Source: Coniella vitis
Lineage: Eukaryota; Ascomycota; Sordariomycetes; Diaporthales; Schizoparmaceae
Assembly: GCA_011317545.1 (NCBI GenBank)
Contig: WUJK01000002.1
Span: 3,224,001 to 3,288,000 of the forward strand
DNA length: 64,000 bases
Direction: 5' to 3'
The notes beneath the pieces were generated by a model, which saw nothing but the letters and a program-made list of their open reading frames with translations, ran no database searches and was not told where the DNA came from. Of the stretch, positions 1 to 12,400 are shown piece after piece. Numbering within the stretch: the first letter of the stretch is position 1; each line of letters starts with the position of its first letter. The position numbers and the translations under genes are program-made.

Positions 1-636
1 CCTGTTTGAGAACGCCGTCATCTACGACGCGCTGTTTGGCCCGCGCTTCAAGGGCGAGCTGGGCACCACGTGCAACCTGAGCAACGTCACGTGGCGCAAC
101 TTTGCCGTCTTCAACACGAGCTACCCCGTGCACTTTGTCGAGAACTACTGGGACCAGGAGACGGCCGTGCCGGCGGGCACCAACACCAGTCTGGCTGCCT
201 ACGCCACCAACTTCACCTGGTCCAACATTGTCGCCTTTACCAGCGCCGATCTGGCGGATGGCAGCTGCGTCTCGGATCCTTGCTGGACGTATACCGATGG
301 TAAGTTGTGATTGATCATCATCATCATCATCATCATCATCAATCATCATCATCATCATCAATCATCCATCTTTCTCTTTCGAGCATGTGGACTGGCTGGC
401 TGCAGCAACAGAGAATCCCAGAGACTGACAAGACTTCCATGTGGATAGGACAATCTACGCAAAAGTCCCTGTACATCATGTGCCACGACGCAGCTCACTG
501 CGAAGACTTCCACTTTGACAACATTGTCCTCTTTGCATCCGACGGCAAGCCTGGCGAGATGGACTGCACTGGGCTGGAGGGCGTCGAAGGCATGGGCATT
601 CCGTGCACAAACGGCACGCTGCCCTCGCAGGCATGA
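1..636 (+). CDS. Glycoside hydrolase family 28 (polygalacturonase-like), 3' part
   Basis: Partial gene; its 5' end is outside the window. Exon 1-299 (first full codon at position 2) and exon 422-636 are joined by an intron that starts GTAAGT at 300 and ends CAG at 421. The second exon has a short Cys-rich tail (LYIMCHDAAHC, then EMDCTGLEG and a final GIPC) like the end of fungal exo-polygalacturonases and rhamnogalacturonases of GH28. These are secreted enzymes that trim pectin by acid/base hydrolysis. Several N-glycosylation sequons (NLS, NTS, NFT, NGT) fit a secreted protein. The catalytic Asp residues and signal peptide would lie upstream, so activity cannot be judged. The family call rests on this C-terminal pattern only. 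The acceptor was chosen because it is the only nearby AG that restores the frame. Confidence 0.6.
311..366. repeat. (ATC)n microsatellite inside an intron
   Basis: An imperfect run of ATC triplets lies in the intron of the GH28 gene. Translation through it would give a His tract, which is an artefact of reading the intron. Confidence 0.9.
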
Positions 637-845
637 TTGCCTCGTTCTTGCTGTAGGAATTCTGAAGATGTATATAGATATAAATGACATGAGCTTCAAG
701 TGTTAAGAAGACAATTCGATAGGGAGTGTGTGTACAAAGGCTGGCTGTGGCTGTGGCTGTGGCTGTGGCTGATCACTCGTTGCTGCTTGAGTGCTTATCA
801 ATAAGTCGTAACTTCCATCTTGGGATGCGCTCACGCTTTGGAAAG

Positions 846-2050
846 TCACTCTTTCCTCTTCCTGTCTGTTACTTTAACCCACATGTTGGTATGCACCGGG
901 ATGAGATAATCATTTCCATCCCACGGGTGCAGTGGGTTGACGAGCTGGAAGTCGAAGTTCCGCAGCAACTATCCACAGCACACGAATTTCAGCATACCAG
1001 CAACATGGGCCACCAGGCCATACCGGTTCACACTCCGAGTCAGGAAAGGAAGAAGGAAAGAAAGAAAGAAAGAAAAGGAAGCCAACTGACCTCGACAATC
1101 ACCTTGTGCAGTTGTGTGAACGCAATCGCCTTTCCCAAGCACGCCCAGCGGCCGGCCCCAAAGTTCATCTCCGTGGTGGCTGTCAGTTCTCGCAGCCTCT
1201 CTGGCGTCTGCCCGAGCCATCGTTCGGGCCGGAAGAGCCCATGGTCTCCCCCAAAGATGGCCTCTGACCGTTGCATTCCTGCCGTGTTGTGGCCGATGCG
1301 TGTCCCGCCTGGTACAAACACGCCGTCAAAGTAGTCTCCCCCAGGAGGGACCTTCTTCATGAGCAATCCGCTAAAAGGTGTCGAGAGTCGCAGTCCTTCG
1401 TATGTGACCGCCTGTGGAAATCAAAGTGTCAGTTTCATCAACAACCTTTTTCCCTCTTCTTCGCAGGCTTCAAAAGCGGACTCCATTGCTCCGGAAACGG
1501 GAATCGAGCATCTGCGACTGACCTGAAGATACCCCAACGCTTTGCCCTCTTCAGCCGTGATAGGCTCCGAGATACGGCCATCCGCAACGGCTTGATCAAT
1601 CTCATCTTGCAAGCGGCGGTAGGCATGGCTACATGTCATGAGATAGAGCAGAGTGGTCCTGATGGTGGTCGCTGTCGTGTCCGAGCCAGCCATGATCTGG
1701 AAAGGTACCTCCGCTTCACACTGTTCCTTGCTCACGCCGTGGCGGATGAAGGAGCCCAGCATGTCTTGTTTCTCTCTGGCGCCTGGCTTGAAGCGCTCAC
1801 TGCACAGTTGTTGGGCAACTCTAGCAAAGGTAATTGTGTCGTTAGCAAGAAAAAGAAGAGATGTTGATCCGTGTGAAACTCACTTTAATAGTATGCCCAC
1901 GCCCGCCTTGTCGGTGGCCTTTGGACCAAAAAGCTTGAGCATCCATGGCGAAGAGATGGTTCTGCCCACCAGAGCAATTTCTCCCGCTAAAGCCATCAAG
2001 GGCATGACTAAGAAAGGATCATTCCAAATCAGTGCCAGCGGAAACCCAGA

Positions 2051-2095
<45 letters not shown>

Positions 2096-2867
2096 CCCGT
2101 GCAGGTTCTTCTGAACCTTGAAACTGAACTACCAAAGCCAGGTCAAACGAATCTATATATAGTAAAGACTCACTGGTCGCAGCAATCTCCACATACCCAT
2201 CAATATCCTCCTCCCTCTCCATATACCCAAAAGCCCTCCCGTACGCCAACCGCGTAATGGCATCGAGCGTAAAGTACTGCGAAAACTTGGCAAAGTCCAT
2301 CCAGCGTGGCTGCTGCGGTCCGCTTTGCGTCTGTGTCGCTATCGTCGTCGTCACGGGAGAAGCATACCTACTACGTATCAGACCAATAAACACCTTGACT
2401 TGCTCATCAATCCCAATCTCCAAATCCGGCACGTCTTTACCACGGTACCCAAAGCTCAGCTTGGCTTTGAGCTGGTCGTGCGCCTTGGTGTCCATGATGT
2501 TCACCAGAGACGGTCGATACGGGTCCAGCCGCATGGCCTTGTACCACGAGCTGCGGGCATAGCTGCTGCGCGCGGCGTTGATGCGCTTGAGAATGCCCGG
2601 GTCGTCGGTGATCAGGTCGTTGGGCCCGATGCGCACGAGCCGCGAGTGGTAGTCTCGGTTGAGGCTGGCGTACGAGAGGCCGTGGGTACCTGTGCAGCAG
2701 TTGCGGAACATGTAGAGGTAGGAAACGGAGCCCAGAAAGGGCCCGGGGAAGTGGCGCAGGCGGCGGTAGGAGAGCCATGTCCTGGTGGCCAGGGAGGCGA
2801 CCAGGAGGCAGGCGAGTGCTGCTGCAATGCTGCGAGAGGATGGCGTCGGGAGGGTATATCGGTCCAT
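846..2867 (-). CDS. Cytochrome P450 monooxygenase, five exons
   Basis: Exons on the minus strand: 2867-2174, 2007-1884, 1820-1523, 1411-1091 and 968-846. They splice in frame to 519 residues, normal for a microsomal fungal P450. An N-terminal hydrophobic anchor (about residues 12-27) precedes a basic/Pro hinge (RHFPGPF). The I-helix oxygen-binding motif AGSDTT is at 317-322, the K-helix E-x-x-R is E377-R380, FRPERW is at 432-437, and the haem loop FGAGRWACLG carries the Cys ligand at 463. All key residues are present, so the enzyme looks functional. The SYRRLRHFPGPFLGSVS start and the LAYGRAFGYMEREEDIDGY region resemble the fungal pisatin-demethylase-like group, but the substrate is unknown. 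Intron 1 (166 nt) carries a 40-bp GA repeat. The start is the first ATG; the open frame continues upstream only with non-ATG codons. It sits beside the RIP block, with no other biosynthetic gene next to it. Confidence 0.93.
2053..2093. repeat. (GA)n microsatellite in P450 intron 1
   Basis: A run of about 20 GA dinucleotides lies within the first intron of the P450. It would be a CT tract in the pre-mRNA. Confidence 0.95.
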
Positions 2868-4755
2868 TTCCGGAATGTAGAAAGTAGATCTTGGACGCCT
2901 CTTTCGTATCTTCGACACACACTCCAGCAGTTCTCCCCGAGTGTCTTTGGATATGTCACTAGTGTTGCCGGAGGTTGGATCGGGGATTGTTGTTCGTCAG
3001 AGAACTTCAATCTCGTCGAGGATGCAAGTAGTCTTGGGATTCCCCGCTGACTGTTCTCTGCGTCCTTTTGCAACGTAGATGCCGACTGGCTAGTCGAAAG
3101 CCTGAAATAGCGCGGGAGAAGGAGTATATAGAATTCGCATGCCCACAGTTCCCTGGCTGAGTCGCATGGAGGAAGTTCTGCCTTCTTATACGTGACGGTA
3201 TGCAATGCTTATGCAGAGCAGGCCATGAATCTGTAAGCCATAACAACCATCGAAGGGGGGGTTAGGTCGCAGCGCCGTCTCCCCTCTCGCTGCAGCACGT
3301 ATGATAAAGACTGCTGTACGGCCATGGCTTGAGGTGGGGGTCTGCTGCAAGCCTCGAAGATAAACGTATTTACGAACGCATTATGCGGGATGATTCACCT
3401 TTGTGAGAATCGATGGTGTGCTTTCCGATCTACACACATGGCCAGTATCGATGGAGCATGCGTAACCGTAATCAAGTATGTGTCAGTATGATGGTGTATT
3501 GGTATGATATTCAACAAGTACCCAGTGTCTCATAGAGGCTTCATATTTTGGGTATATACAGTTACCATTGCCCCGTCATTTCAGTCAACCGCATTGGAAT
3601 AGCTCGCAACATTTTACTAACCTTGGAAAATGCTCTCGGGTATTTTCCGCCTATCATTGTCAACTGAGGGCTATAACAGCCCCAATGAGCTAGTCCTCTC
3701 GTATTGTTTTGATCATCTCCATGCCCTTTTCGAGACACTCATGCGTAGGAAAATAACGCCCTCTTCCTGCATGTCAGCACCACCCACAGCACCAGGCGTG
3801 ACGCTTGGAACAACGACCAATGGGAGACAATAGACAACCCAAGATGACAGACCAAAACTGGATAGGTGAGCGAACATGGCAAGGGGCGTTTTGGTTAATT
3901 GGTATGGTATTTATTACCCTCTTCGAAGGAGGTTGCTGCACGACACTCGGCAGGAATAGCAGAATGTGCAGTATATCCGATATGTAACAAGGTGCAGAGA
4001 AAGGCAGGAGCTTCTTGGGTACAATGGCAGTTGAAGCCTGTGAATATCTATCAATACGCAAACTGTCCAGATGTTGGTTCTTCAGCTTGAAAGTGTGTGA
4101 CCTTCATGAATGCGATGTTCTGTGTGGACTGAGAAGTGCTTGGATAGGTGATAATAGATTGTAACAGCGGAACTAGGCAGTTCCAACACGATATTGTTGG
4201 TAACGTGACATTTGAAGTTGTGTCACACCTATCAAGTTAAGCACGAAGAAGAGTATCCAAGAACTCTTTTCCAAAATTTACAGGTCATGTAATTTAATGT
4301 TTAAAAATCGTATGAATGATATACTCTGAACCTGGTATATAGGCGTGGAACACATAAAGAAGAGCATTGGCCGCAAAATAAATAGTTTCGCTCACGAGTC
4401 GTGAGATCTAGTTACAGCAAGCCTCAGACTATAGGTATACCATACGAAGATTTAAGAATTCAGTTCTACGAGGCTTTCTCTGGGTTCAAAAGATTATTTG
4501 AACGACTTGCGCAAGATAAAGAGTTTCCATTGGGTTTGGAAGTATTGATTTCCTGCAATTGTGACTCGGACATCAAATGTAGTTCCGTGTTGAGATATCC
4601 AAAAGGTCATGAATAACAAAACAAACTTCAAGCATCTTTTACTCATCATCTCATACTATTACCATGTTCGAATTTCTATAACATTACAGCCACACAGTAC
4701 TTGCTTACGAGCACCTTCGCTTTGCTACGGTTCGTGCCGACGGCACGGCAAAGAG
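2868..4755. other. Intergenic stretch up to the RIP block
   Basis: No recognisable gene. The first few hundred bases are the 5' flank of the P450. A 71-codon plus-strand ORF at 4401-4616 (start MRSSYSKPQTIG) has ordinary codon use but no family I recognise, and it may be a relic. Base composition changes abruptly at about 4755. Just before that, near 4726-4740, is a perfect hairpin with arms CGTGCC and GGCACG around a GAC loop. Confidence 0.6.
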
Positions 4756-5003
4756 AATATAAGAATATTTTTAATAATAAAATTTATTCTTTATAGCTTT
4801 TAGAAAAACTAAGAATAAGATTATATTAATATATTCTATTATTATATTAAAGAAAATTTAAAACTTAAATTTAATATATTTAAGATATTTATATATAAAA
4901 TTAAATTTTAAAATATTATAAATTATATTATTATTAATTAGATTAATAATAATACTTTTCTATATATTTATTATTTAAATTATTTATTTCGTTTATAAGT
5001 ATA

Positions 5004-5037
<34 letters not shown>

Positions 5038-5361
5038 TTTTTGTTTTATATTTATATTTAATAAGATATATTAAGTTTCTCTTTATATATAATATTATTT
5101 TATATATAAAAAGAAATTTAATATATAATTTTATAAGTTTTATTAATTTATAATATTATTTCTTTATTTTATATCTTTTTATCTTTTTATCTTTTTTTTT
5201 CTTTTTTTTCTTTATCTCTTTATCTTTTTATCTCTTTATATTTTATTCTTTTATTTCTTTATCTCTTTATCTTTTTATCTCTTTATATTTTATTCTTTTA
5301 TCTTTTTATCTTTTTTTTCTTTTCTTTTCTTTATCTCTTTATCTTTTTATCTCTTTATATT

Positions 5362-5545
5362 TTATTCTTTTATTCTTTATTCTTTTATTCTTTTATTCTT
5401 TTATTCTTTTATTCTTTTATTCTTTTATTCTTTTATTCTTTTATTCTTTTATTCTTTTATTCTTTTATTCTTTTATTCTTTTATTCTTTTATTCTTTTAT
5501 TCTTTTATTCTTTTATTCTTTTATTCTTTTATTCTTTATATCTTT
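5362..5545. repeat. (ATTCTTTT)n microsatellite
   Basis: About twenty tandem copies of an 8-bp pyrimidine-rich unit. It is followed to 5628 by TATATCTT-type repeats, into which element C inserted. Confidence 0.9.
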
Positions 5546-5628
5546 ATATCTTTATATTTTTATATCTTTATATCTTTATATCTTTATATTTTTATATCTT
5601 TATATCTTTATATCTTTATATCTTTATA

Positions 5629-6107
5629 TATTATGACCCATGAATATGCAGGTCACAGGAACAGGCCAGCGCAACTATATGCCAGCAAATCGGAACCTCA
5701 ACGGACCGATGGGGATCTCTTATATAAGAACACAGAGCGATATAATCAGGGTTAGGGTTGGATCACCTTGATAATTAAGATAGTTAGAGCGATAATAATC
5801 CAAATAATCCAAATAAGCTAACGCTCCTATCGCTCCCGGTAATCTAAGGATCCCTACTTACTATAGATAGGAAATAATAGAAGGATATAAGGATAGGAGT
5901 TTACGGCTTAATATTAGATAGTTTCCTTATAGTCTTTAATTATAAATCTAAGTATTATTTTATATAATAGGGTAATCCCTCTTAATTACTTATAATACTT
6001 AATATTGCTCGATAATATACGAAGACTTAAAGGTAATACTTCCCTACCTACTAATATATAATTTATAGGTACTTCTAGAATCCGGGATTTAGGTAAGGAT
6101 TATTATA
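5629..6107 (+). repeat. 5' LTR of element C
   Basis: 479 bp, the same length as the 3' LTR. Its first 130 bases keep many CA/TG dinucleotides, whereas the matching part of the 3' LTR is converted to TA. It contains a short TTAGGG-like stretch near 5750. Confidence 0.93.
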
Positions 6108-6239
6108 TTTTTATAACTCTTATTTAGGACGGTCTATATATACCTCTTAGGTAATATTAAGTATAGTAATAGCTCCTTAAACTCCTACCCCGTCTACCTT
6201 AGGAGAAGGACGTCGCTAGGTTATAATTTAGGAAGATAT

Positions 6240-8734
6240 AATACGCTAATTAATCGAACTTACCTAATAACTTATTATACTCTAGCAGAATTAGGAGTAG
6301 TAGAATCGTATTATCCGTAGGTAGGCCTAGTAGCTCGAATAATACTAAGCTATAGCCGCTACCCCCCTAACGCTTATTATTTAAAATACCGGTAACGGCT
6401 ATAAGATAGATAAACCTACTATATATAACGGTAATTAGAAGACGCTTTAAGGGTTCCTTACCTATTATAAAGCGTACTTCCTATATAACGTAGTATAATT
6501 TACTACCGAACCCGATAAAGTTATCCTAGCCGGTATACGACTCGAAAAAGATATACTTATCTAGTACGAACCCTTACTTTATAACTATATTAAATACCTA
6601 GGCAACCTTAATTAACGTAAGACGACTACTAAGAATATATTCGATTTATTCGTAGGATTTAAACGTATCCTTAAGGAAATATTTAGTAATCCTAACGAGG
6701 AACGGATTATAGTATAGTAACTTATAAAACTTAAATAGAATAAATCTGCTTTAGCCTATACGGTTCGCTTTAAGTAACTCTTAGTATACCTCCCTTAGGA
6801 AGATAAGAACCTTATAGAATATTACTATAAAGGACTTAAGGATAAGGTTAAAGACGAAATCTCTAAATAGGACTAGCCCGAAGACTTTATAATATTTAGT
6901 AATAACGCTATCCGTATCGATAACCGTCTCTATAAAAGATATATAGAGAAAAGTAAGAAAGGAGGAAACTATACTATATAGAGGAATTACGCTAATATAG
7001 GACGGCGGATTTAATAGATAACTAACCGTAGCTTCTAGTAATAAGGTATAGTAGTTAGCGGCATTATATACTTAGGCTCTATAAAGCTCGACGTAGCTTA
7101 ACGTAAACCTATAAGTAAGGAATGCTTTAACTATAGTAAGACAGGCTACTTCGTACGAGAGTACCGATAACCTAAGAAACCTAGAGAATTTAAGAAAGTC
7201 CCCGAAGGACGATAAGCTAATATTATAATACACGAAACTATAGACTCTACTCCTAGCTAAAACTAGCTTCTAAAGTAAGCGTCGGACGACTCCGATTATA
7301 GACTCCTTAACTAGACCTTCTATTATAAGGATAATTATATAACGTACCTCTCGGTAAAGTAAGGCTTAGGATAATTCCCTTAAAAACCTTATAAAGAACG
7401 ATAAATTATAGTTACCTAGAGGATACCCCTTCTAACGGATATTTTATAAAGTAATATTACGGAAATTATAGAATAATAGGAAACGCTTAGTATCGGTTAG
7501 AATACTAGTACCTAAACTATTAACGAAGAAACGAGCTTAGAATTAGAAAGCTCTATAAACGAAGATACCGATAAAGGAGATATATACTACCTTATCTACG
7601 GTATTATACTTAGAGAATTATTTAGGATAATAACCTATTAAGATGAAACCCCCCTTATATAGGAAGACGCGCGAATTAATTACCTTTACGAAAAATACTA
7701 CTAGATCGTATAGTTTGCCTATATTATATATAATTGCAGATAATACTTTAAATATAAGGTAACTAATAAATAGTTCCCTACGCGCGAAATAGGGCATAGT
7801 ATTATCGTCTATAACGACGATAATAGCGACTATTATAAAGTATTTAGAATAAGGGGAAACTACGCTAGTATTAGCCTTATATATAATACCCCTTACGAAT
7901 ATACTACGCGATAAGTAAAATAGTATTAATATACGATACCCTAGTGCGTACCTTACGCGTAAGAAAAAGCGCTCGACTAGTATAGAATACGCGAATAGAA
8001 ACAAAGGGAAAAGCTTACGAAGCCCGTATACGTAGAACCTACGTATTATAGCTTCTATAAGCGCGCCGACTACGTAGAATACCTAGCGGATAAAGCGTAT
8101 ACCTATTATAACCTTAAGGATAGTTAGCCCGGAGTATAAACTCCGTATACCGAAGAAGAAAATTAAGTATACCTATAGCGATAAGCCGTAATATATATAC
8201 GATATAGAATATAATAAGCTAAGAACCTAGTATAAATAGTAGCCCTTAGAGTATAGTAAGAATAGTAAAACCTAAAAGGTAAGGATCGCCTATAAGGGAT
8301 AATAAGCGATTAGGACTTACGATAAAGTCCCTCTACGCGATAGATAGCTCGACGTACGAATATTTGAAAATTATAATACGAATCAACGATAAATACTATA
8401 TAGTACTCCTAGATAGCGGAGTATAAGGAAACTTTATATCCCTAAGCGTTATTAATAGAGAACGGATACCTTAGAAGAAGAAGATAGAACCCTATAAACT
8501 TAATACCGTAGAAGGTATAGAAGTCGCTTACGGCTAAGGTATTATCGATATAGAATCTGATTAATTATTAGTTACGATCTATAGACGTACGATACTAATA
8601 AACTTCGATATTATAGATACCGTATAATACGAGCTGATTTTAGGTATATTATAGTTAAGAAAGGAAAATCCTCGAATCGATTAGACTAATAGCTATATTT
8701 TATAGGATAAAGCGGTTACCTAAGAAGCGGTTAT
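6240..8734 (+). pseudogene. Element C gag and aspartic protease, degraded
   Basis: Plus-strand frames with RIP stops. A retroviral-type zinc knuckle remnant lies at about 7119-7165 (ECFNYSKTGYFVRE; the second Cys and the His are lost by C-to-T/G-to-A changes). A pepsin-like LLDSG protease active-site motif lies at about 8406-8422. The coding region is cut at 8734 by element A and resumes at 16002. Confidence 0.75.
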
Positions 8735-9073
8735 TATTACAGGCCCACGGGTAAATACACGGCTTCGGTATACTAGGGTACGAAGCCTTAGTTAGTATAT
8801 TCCCTTCTCGTCTAGAGACTAGTATTATATAAGCGCTAAATAAGAGCGTCTCCCAAGCAGCTTATAAGCTGTATAAAAGACTATCGACTAAAGGACCCGT
8901 ATCGACGGTAGACCTATGGAAAACTCTATCTACGGGTGGATCCTAAATATAAGAGCTACTTAAGAGCAGCTCTCGCGCCGCTATATAAATACTATTCTTA
9001 CTTCTCTCCTTAAGTTAGTTAATAATAGAAATTAGGATCGAAACTATAAATACTCTTTCGATACCCGTTTATA
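8735..9073 (+). repeat. 5' LTR of element A
   Basis: 339 bp. The outermost bases (8739-8765) keep CA dinucleotides that are mutated in the inner LTR copy. Confidence 0.92.
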
Positions 9074-9439
9074 TTTAACTAACTTCTTTTCTACCTACCT
9101 TATATATCTAATAGTATTTATATACTTATTTAGCGTATAGCCTTAGGATATTATACCCCTACGATAAGTAATTCGGGTAACTCCCTACTTAAGCGAATAA
9201 CGATAATAATAATATAATAATAACTATATAATAAATAGTTACTTAAATAATAGAAGAGTAGCGGTATATTATTAAAGGAGTAGTATAATAGCAGCGCGAA
9301 GATAGCGTACGAAACCTAGAAGCGCTTACGGTACGACTTACGTAAATCGAATAATCCCGTAGCCTACTACTATAGGAGCTACTAGTAAGTATTAGTAATA
9401 TAGCAGCCGAGTACCTTAACCCGGTACCTAATAAACTAG

Positions 9440-12400
9440 AAGATATCTATACCCCTACCTTCTAAGATATAGAAAACGCCGACGTCGATATAAACGAGGC
9501 CCTAGAGAGTATAATCGTACCTAAACGTAAGCCCCTTTCTTAGCTAGCGAACTTTAAGGGTATACGTACTTAATTCCTAGCTTAGGAGCGTATTATAAGG
9601 TATAAACTTATCCGAGATACCTGCTTTATCGGGAATTATATAGATAAGTTCTAAGAAATCTATAAATACCTAAAGGGAGACGTAAAGGTTATAGCGAGGA
9701 GCTATTATATCGTAGGAGGAGAGTACGGCCTTTAGAAACCCTCCTTATTCCTATAATAGCTCTACTACCGATACTATAATAAGAATTATATTATTACTAC
9801 TTCTTAGAGGCTTAGGAGCTTTACTTAGAAGAAAGGCTAATCCTTCCCTAACTTCTTCTCCTAATAGGAGAAGTTATTAATAGACTCCGGCGGTATAGAG
9901 TAGCCGGATTTAGTTAAGTTAATATACCTAGAGGGCGCTATTAATAGCGTATTACGTATATAGCTTATTAGTATAGAAATACCGTCGACGTATAACGATT
10001 AGGTAAAGAAAGCGTTCTATATCTCGGCTAAGCTGGAAAGCTATATTACTATCCGAGACGGTAGCTATACTTCGCCCTTAAGCTACTTATCCGGAGTTAT
10101 AGTATAGCGCTTTAGGACGACCTAGCGAGCGGGAGGAAACGGATAGAAACTATAAAACCCTTATATAGATCCCGATAGGGATATAGCTATAATTAGTATT
10201 AACGCTCTATAGGCTAATAAGCAGCGTATAAGGTGGGTTAACTAGGCGGAGATTAGGCGTAGGAAAGAGTAGGGACTTTATTATAGGTACGGATATTCGA
10301 ACTATAGAATCGCTCGTTGCCCCTTCCTGCCCGTACGCCCGCCTATTAGCTTAGGAGCTATACGGGAGACGGATATTAACGTCGCCGATACTAACCTTAT
10401 CGACCTTAATAATACTACCGAGGAATAGGAGGAAAACTAGCTACTCTTATATAGAGTCGCGTATAGGAGCTCGTAGGTCTCGACTTTAGCCTATAAGAAG
10501 TAAAGCGTTAGATAAATAGGAACTATTTTATAATAAACCTATTTTATAATTTAACTCTATTTATCCTAATACTTATTAATTCTAGCTATAACTACTATTC
10601 TGCTACGAGCGAGATATTTATATATAAGCTAAGACTTCCGTATATATCTATCCCGCCTAGGACCTTCTATTAATTATTAAGGGAGAGAATATCGTATAAA
10701 TAGCCCGTTATCCGCTATATAACCTACCTTAATATAGACCTGGACGGGTATTTATATCGTATTTGGGCTTATATAATCCCCCGCCTTTAGTACGACCTCG
10801 TTTTGGGAAAACCTTGGGTAGAAAGAGAGAGGGTAATATATATTGCTTATAAGCACTGCCTAAGTATTAGACGAGTAGGAGGATTAGAGGTTTAGGAATA
10901 AGGATATAGCCCTAAGAACTTTAATTATATATTTATTAGTACCCTCGCTATCTAGAGCGAAGTTTAGCGTATAAAACGCTTAAGTACTACTTAGGTAGCG
11001 TTTTTTAGTATTATAATAGCCGATATTATTAAGGCCCTATTACCGAAAGTAGAATCCTCGGTTAACGAGAAACTCCCCCTAAAGTATTATAAGTTCCGGA
11101 ACCTCTTTAATAAGGATATAGCTTCCGCGCTACCGCTATATAGAAAGGGAGCGGATTATAAGATTCGGCTATATAAGAAAGCGGATAAGTCTATTATAAA
11201 CGCCTTATAGGGCCCGTTATACGGGATATCTAGAGAAGAACTTATCGTACTAAGGAAGACTCTTACCGAACTACTCGATATAGGCTATATTAGAGCTAGT
11301 AGCTCCTTAGTAGGAGCTCCCGTAATCTTTATTAAGAAACTAGGGGGCGGCCTCCGTTTTTATATAGATTACCGTACGCTTAACGCTATTTCGGAAGCTA
11401 ACCGCTACCTACTCCCCCTTATTAAAGAGACCCTATCTAATATTATAAATGCTAAATATTTTACTAAGCTCGATATACGAGTAGCGTTTTATAAGCTTTA
11501 TATTAAGGAAGGAGATAAGTAGAAGACCGCCTTTCGTATAAAGTATAGCTTCTTCGAGTAGCTAGTAACCCCGTTCGGACTTATAAGCGCTCCCGTAACG
11601 TTCTAGCGCTATATTAATAACGCTCTATACCCCTACCTAGATATCTTCTGTTTAGCTTATATCGATAATATTCTGGTATATACCGACGGTACGGCTAAAG
11701 ACTACCGAGTAAAGGTAAAGCTGGTATTACGTACTCTCGAAGTAGTAGGTCTAAATCTGGATATCGCTAAGTACGAATTCGGCGTAACCGAGATAAAATA
11801 CCTAGGCTTTATTATCGAAGCGGGGGTAGGGATTTGTATAAACCCCGAGAAGGTATATATTATATACGATTAGGAGGCTCCGAAGACGGTTAAGGGAGTC
11901 TATAGCTTCCTAGGATTTATAAACTTCTATCGTTAGTTTATCGCTAATTATTCCGAAGTTATAGGGCCCCTTTTAGCCTTAATTAAAAAGGGGGTCTTAT
12001 TTAGGTTCGGGGAGTAGGAAGAAGCTATATTCGAGTAGCTAAAGCGTCTCTTTATTAGTAAGCCCGTACTCGCTTAATAGGATCCGGATAAGGAGATAGT
12101 ACTAAAGGCAGATTATTCTAGCTACTCGTTAGGCGGCTGCTTCTCTTAGAGGGATAAGTACGGTATCCTCCGCCCGGTAGTATATTACTTACGCTACCTA
12201 AGCCCTATAGAGTATAATTATAAGATCTACGATAAGGAATTATTAGCTATTATTAATTGCTTAAGAGTATAGGATACGGAGCTTAGGGGTATTATATTAT
12301 TATTTACGATTTACTCGGATTATAAAAACCTCGAATATTTTATAATATTATAGCGTTTTACCGAGAGGTAGGTCCGCTGGTCCGAGACGATAGCTTATTT

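Noticed and set aside
307..636. ORF starting with a poly-His run
   Set aside because: The His run is the ATC repeat inside the GH28 intron; only the 422-636 part is exon.
7618..8004. 128-codon minus-strand ORF inside element C
   Set aside because: Antisense to gag, Ile/Tyr/Val-rich as expected from RIP composition, not located like the 3' antisense frames and without other support.
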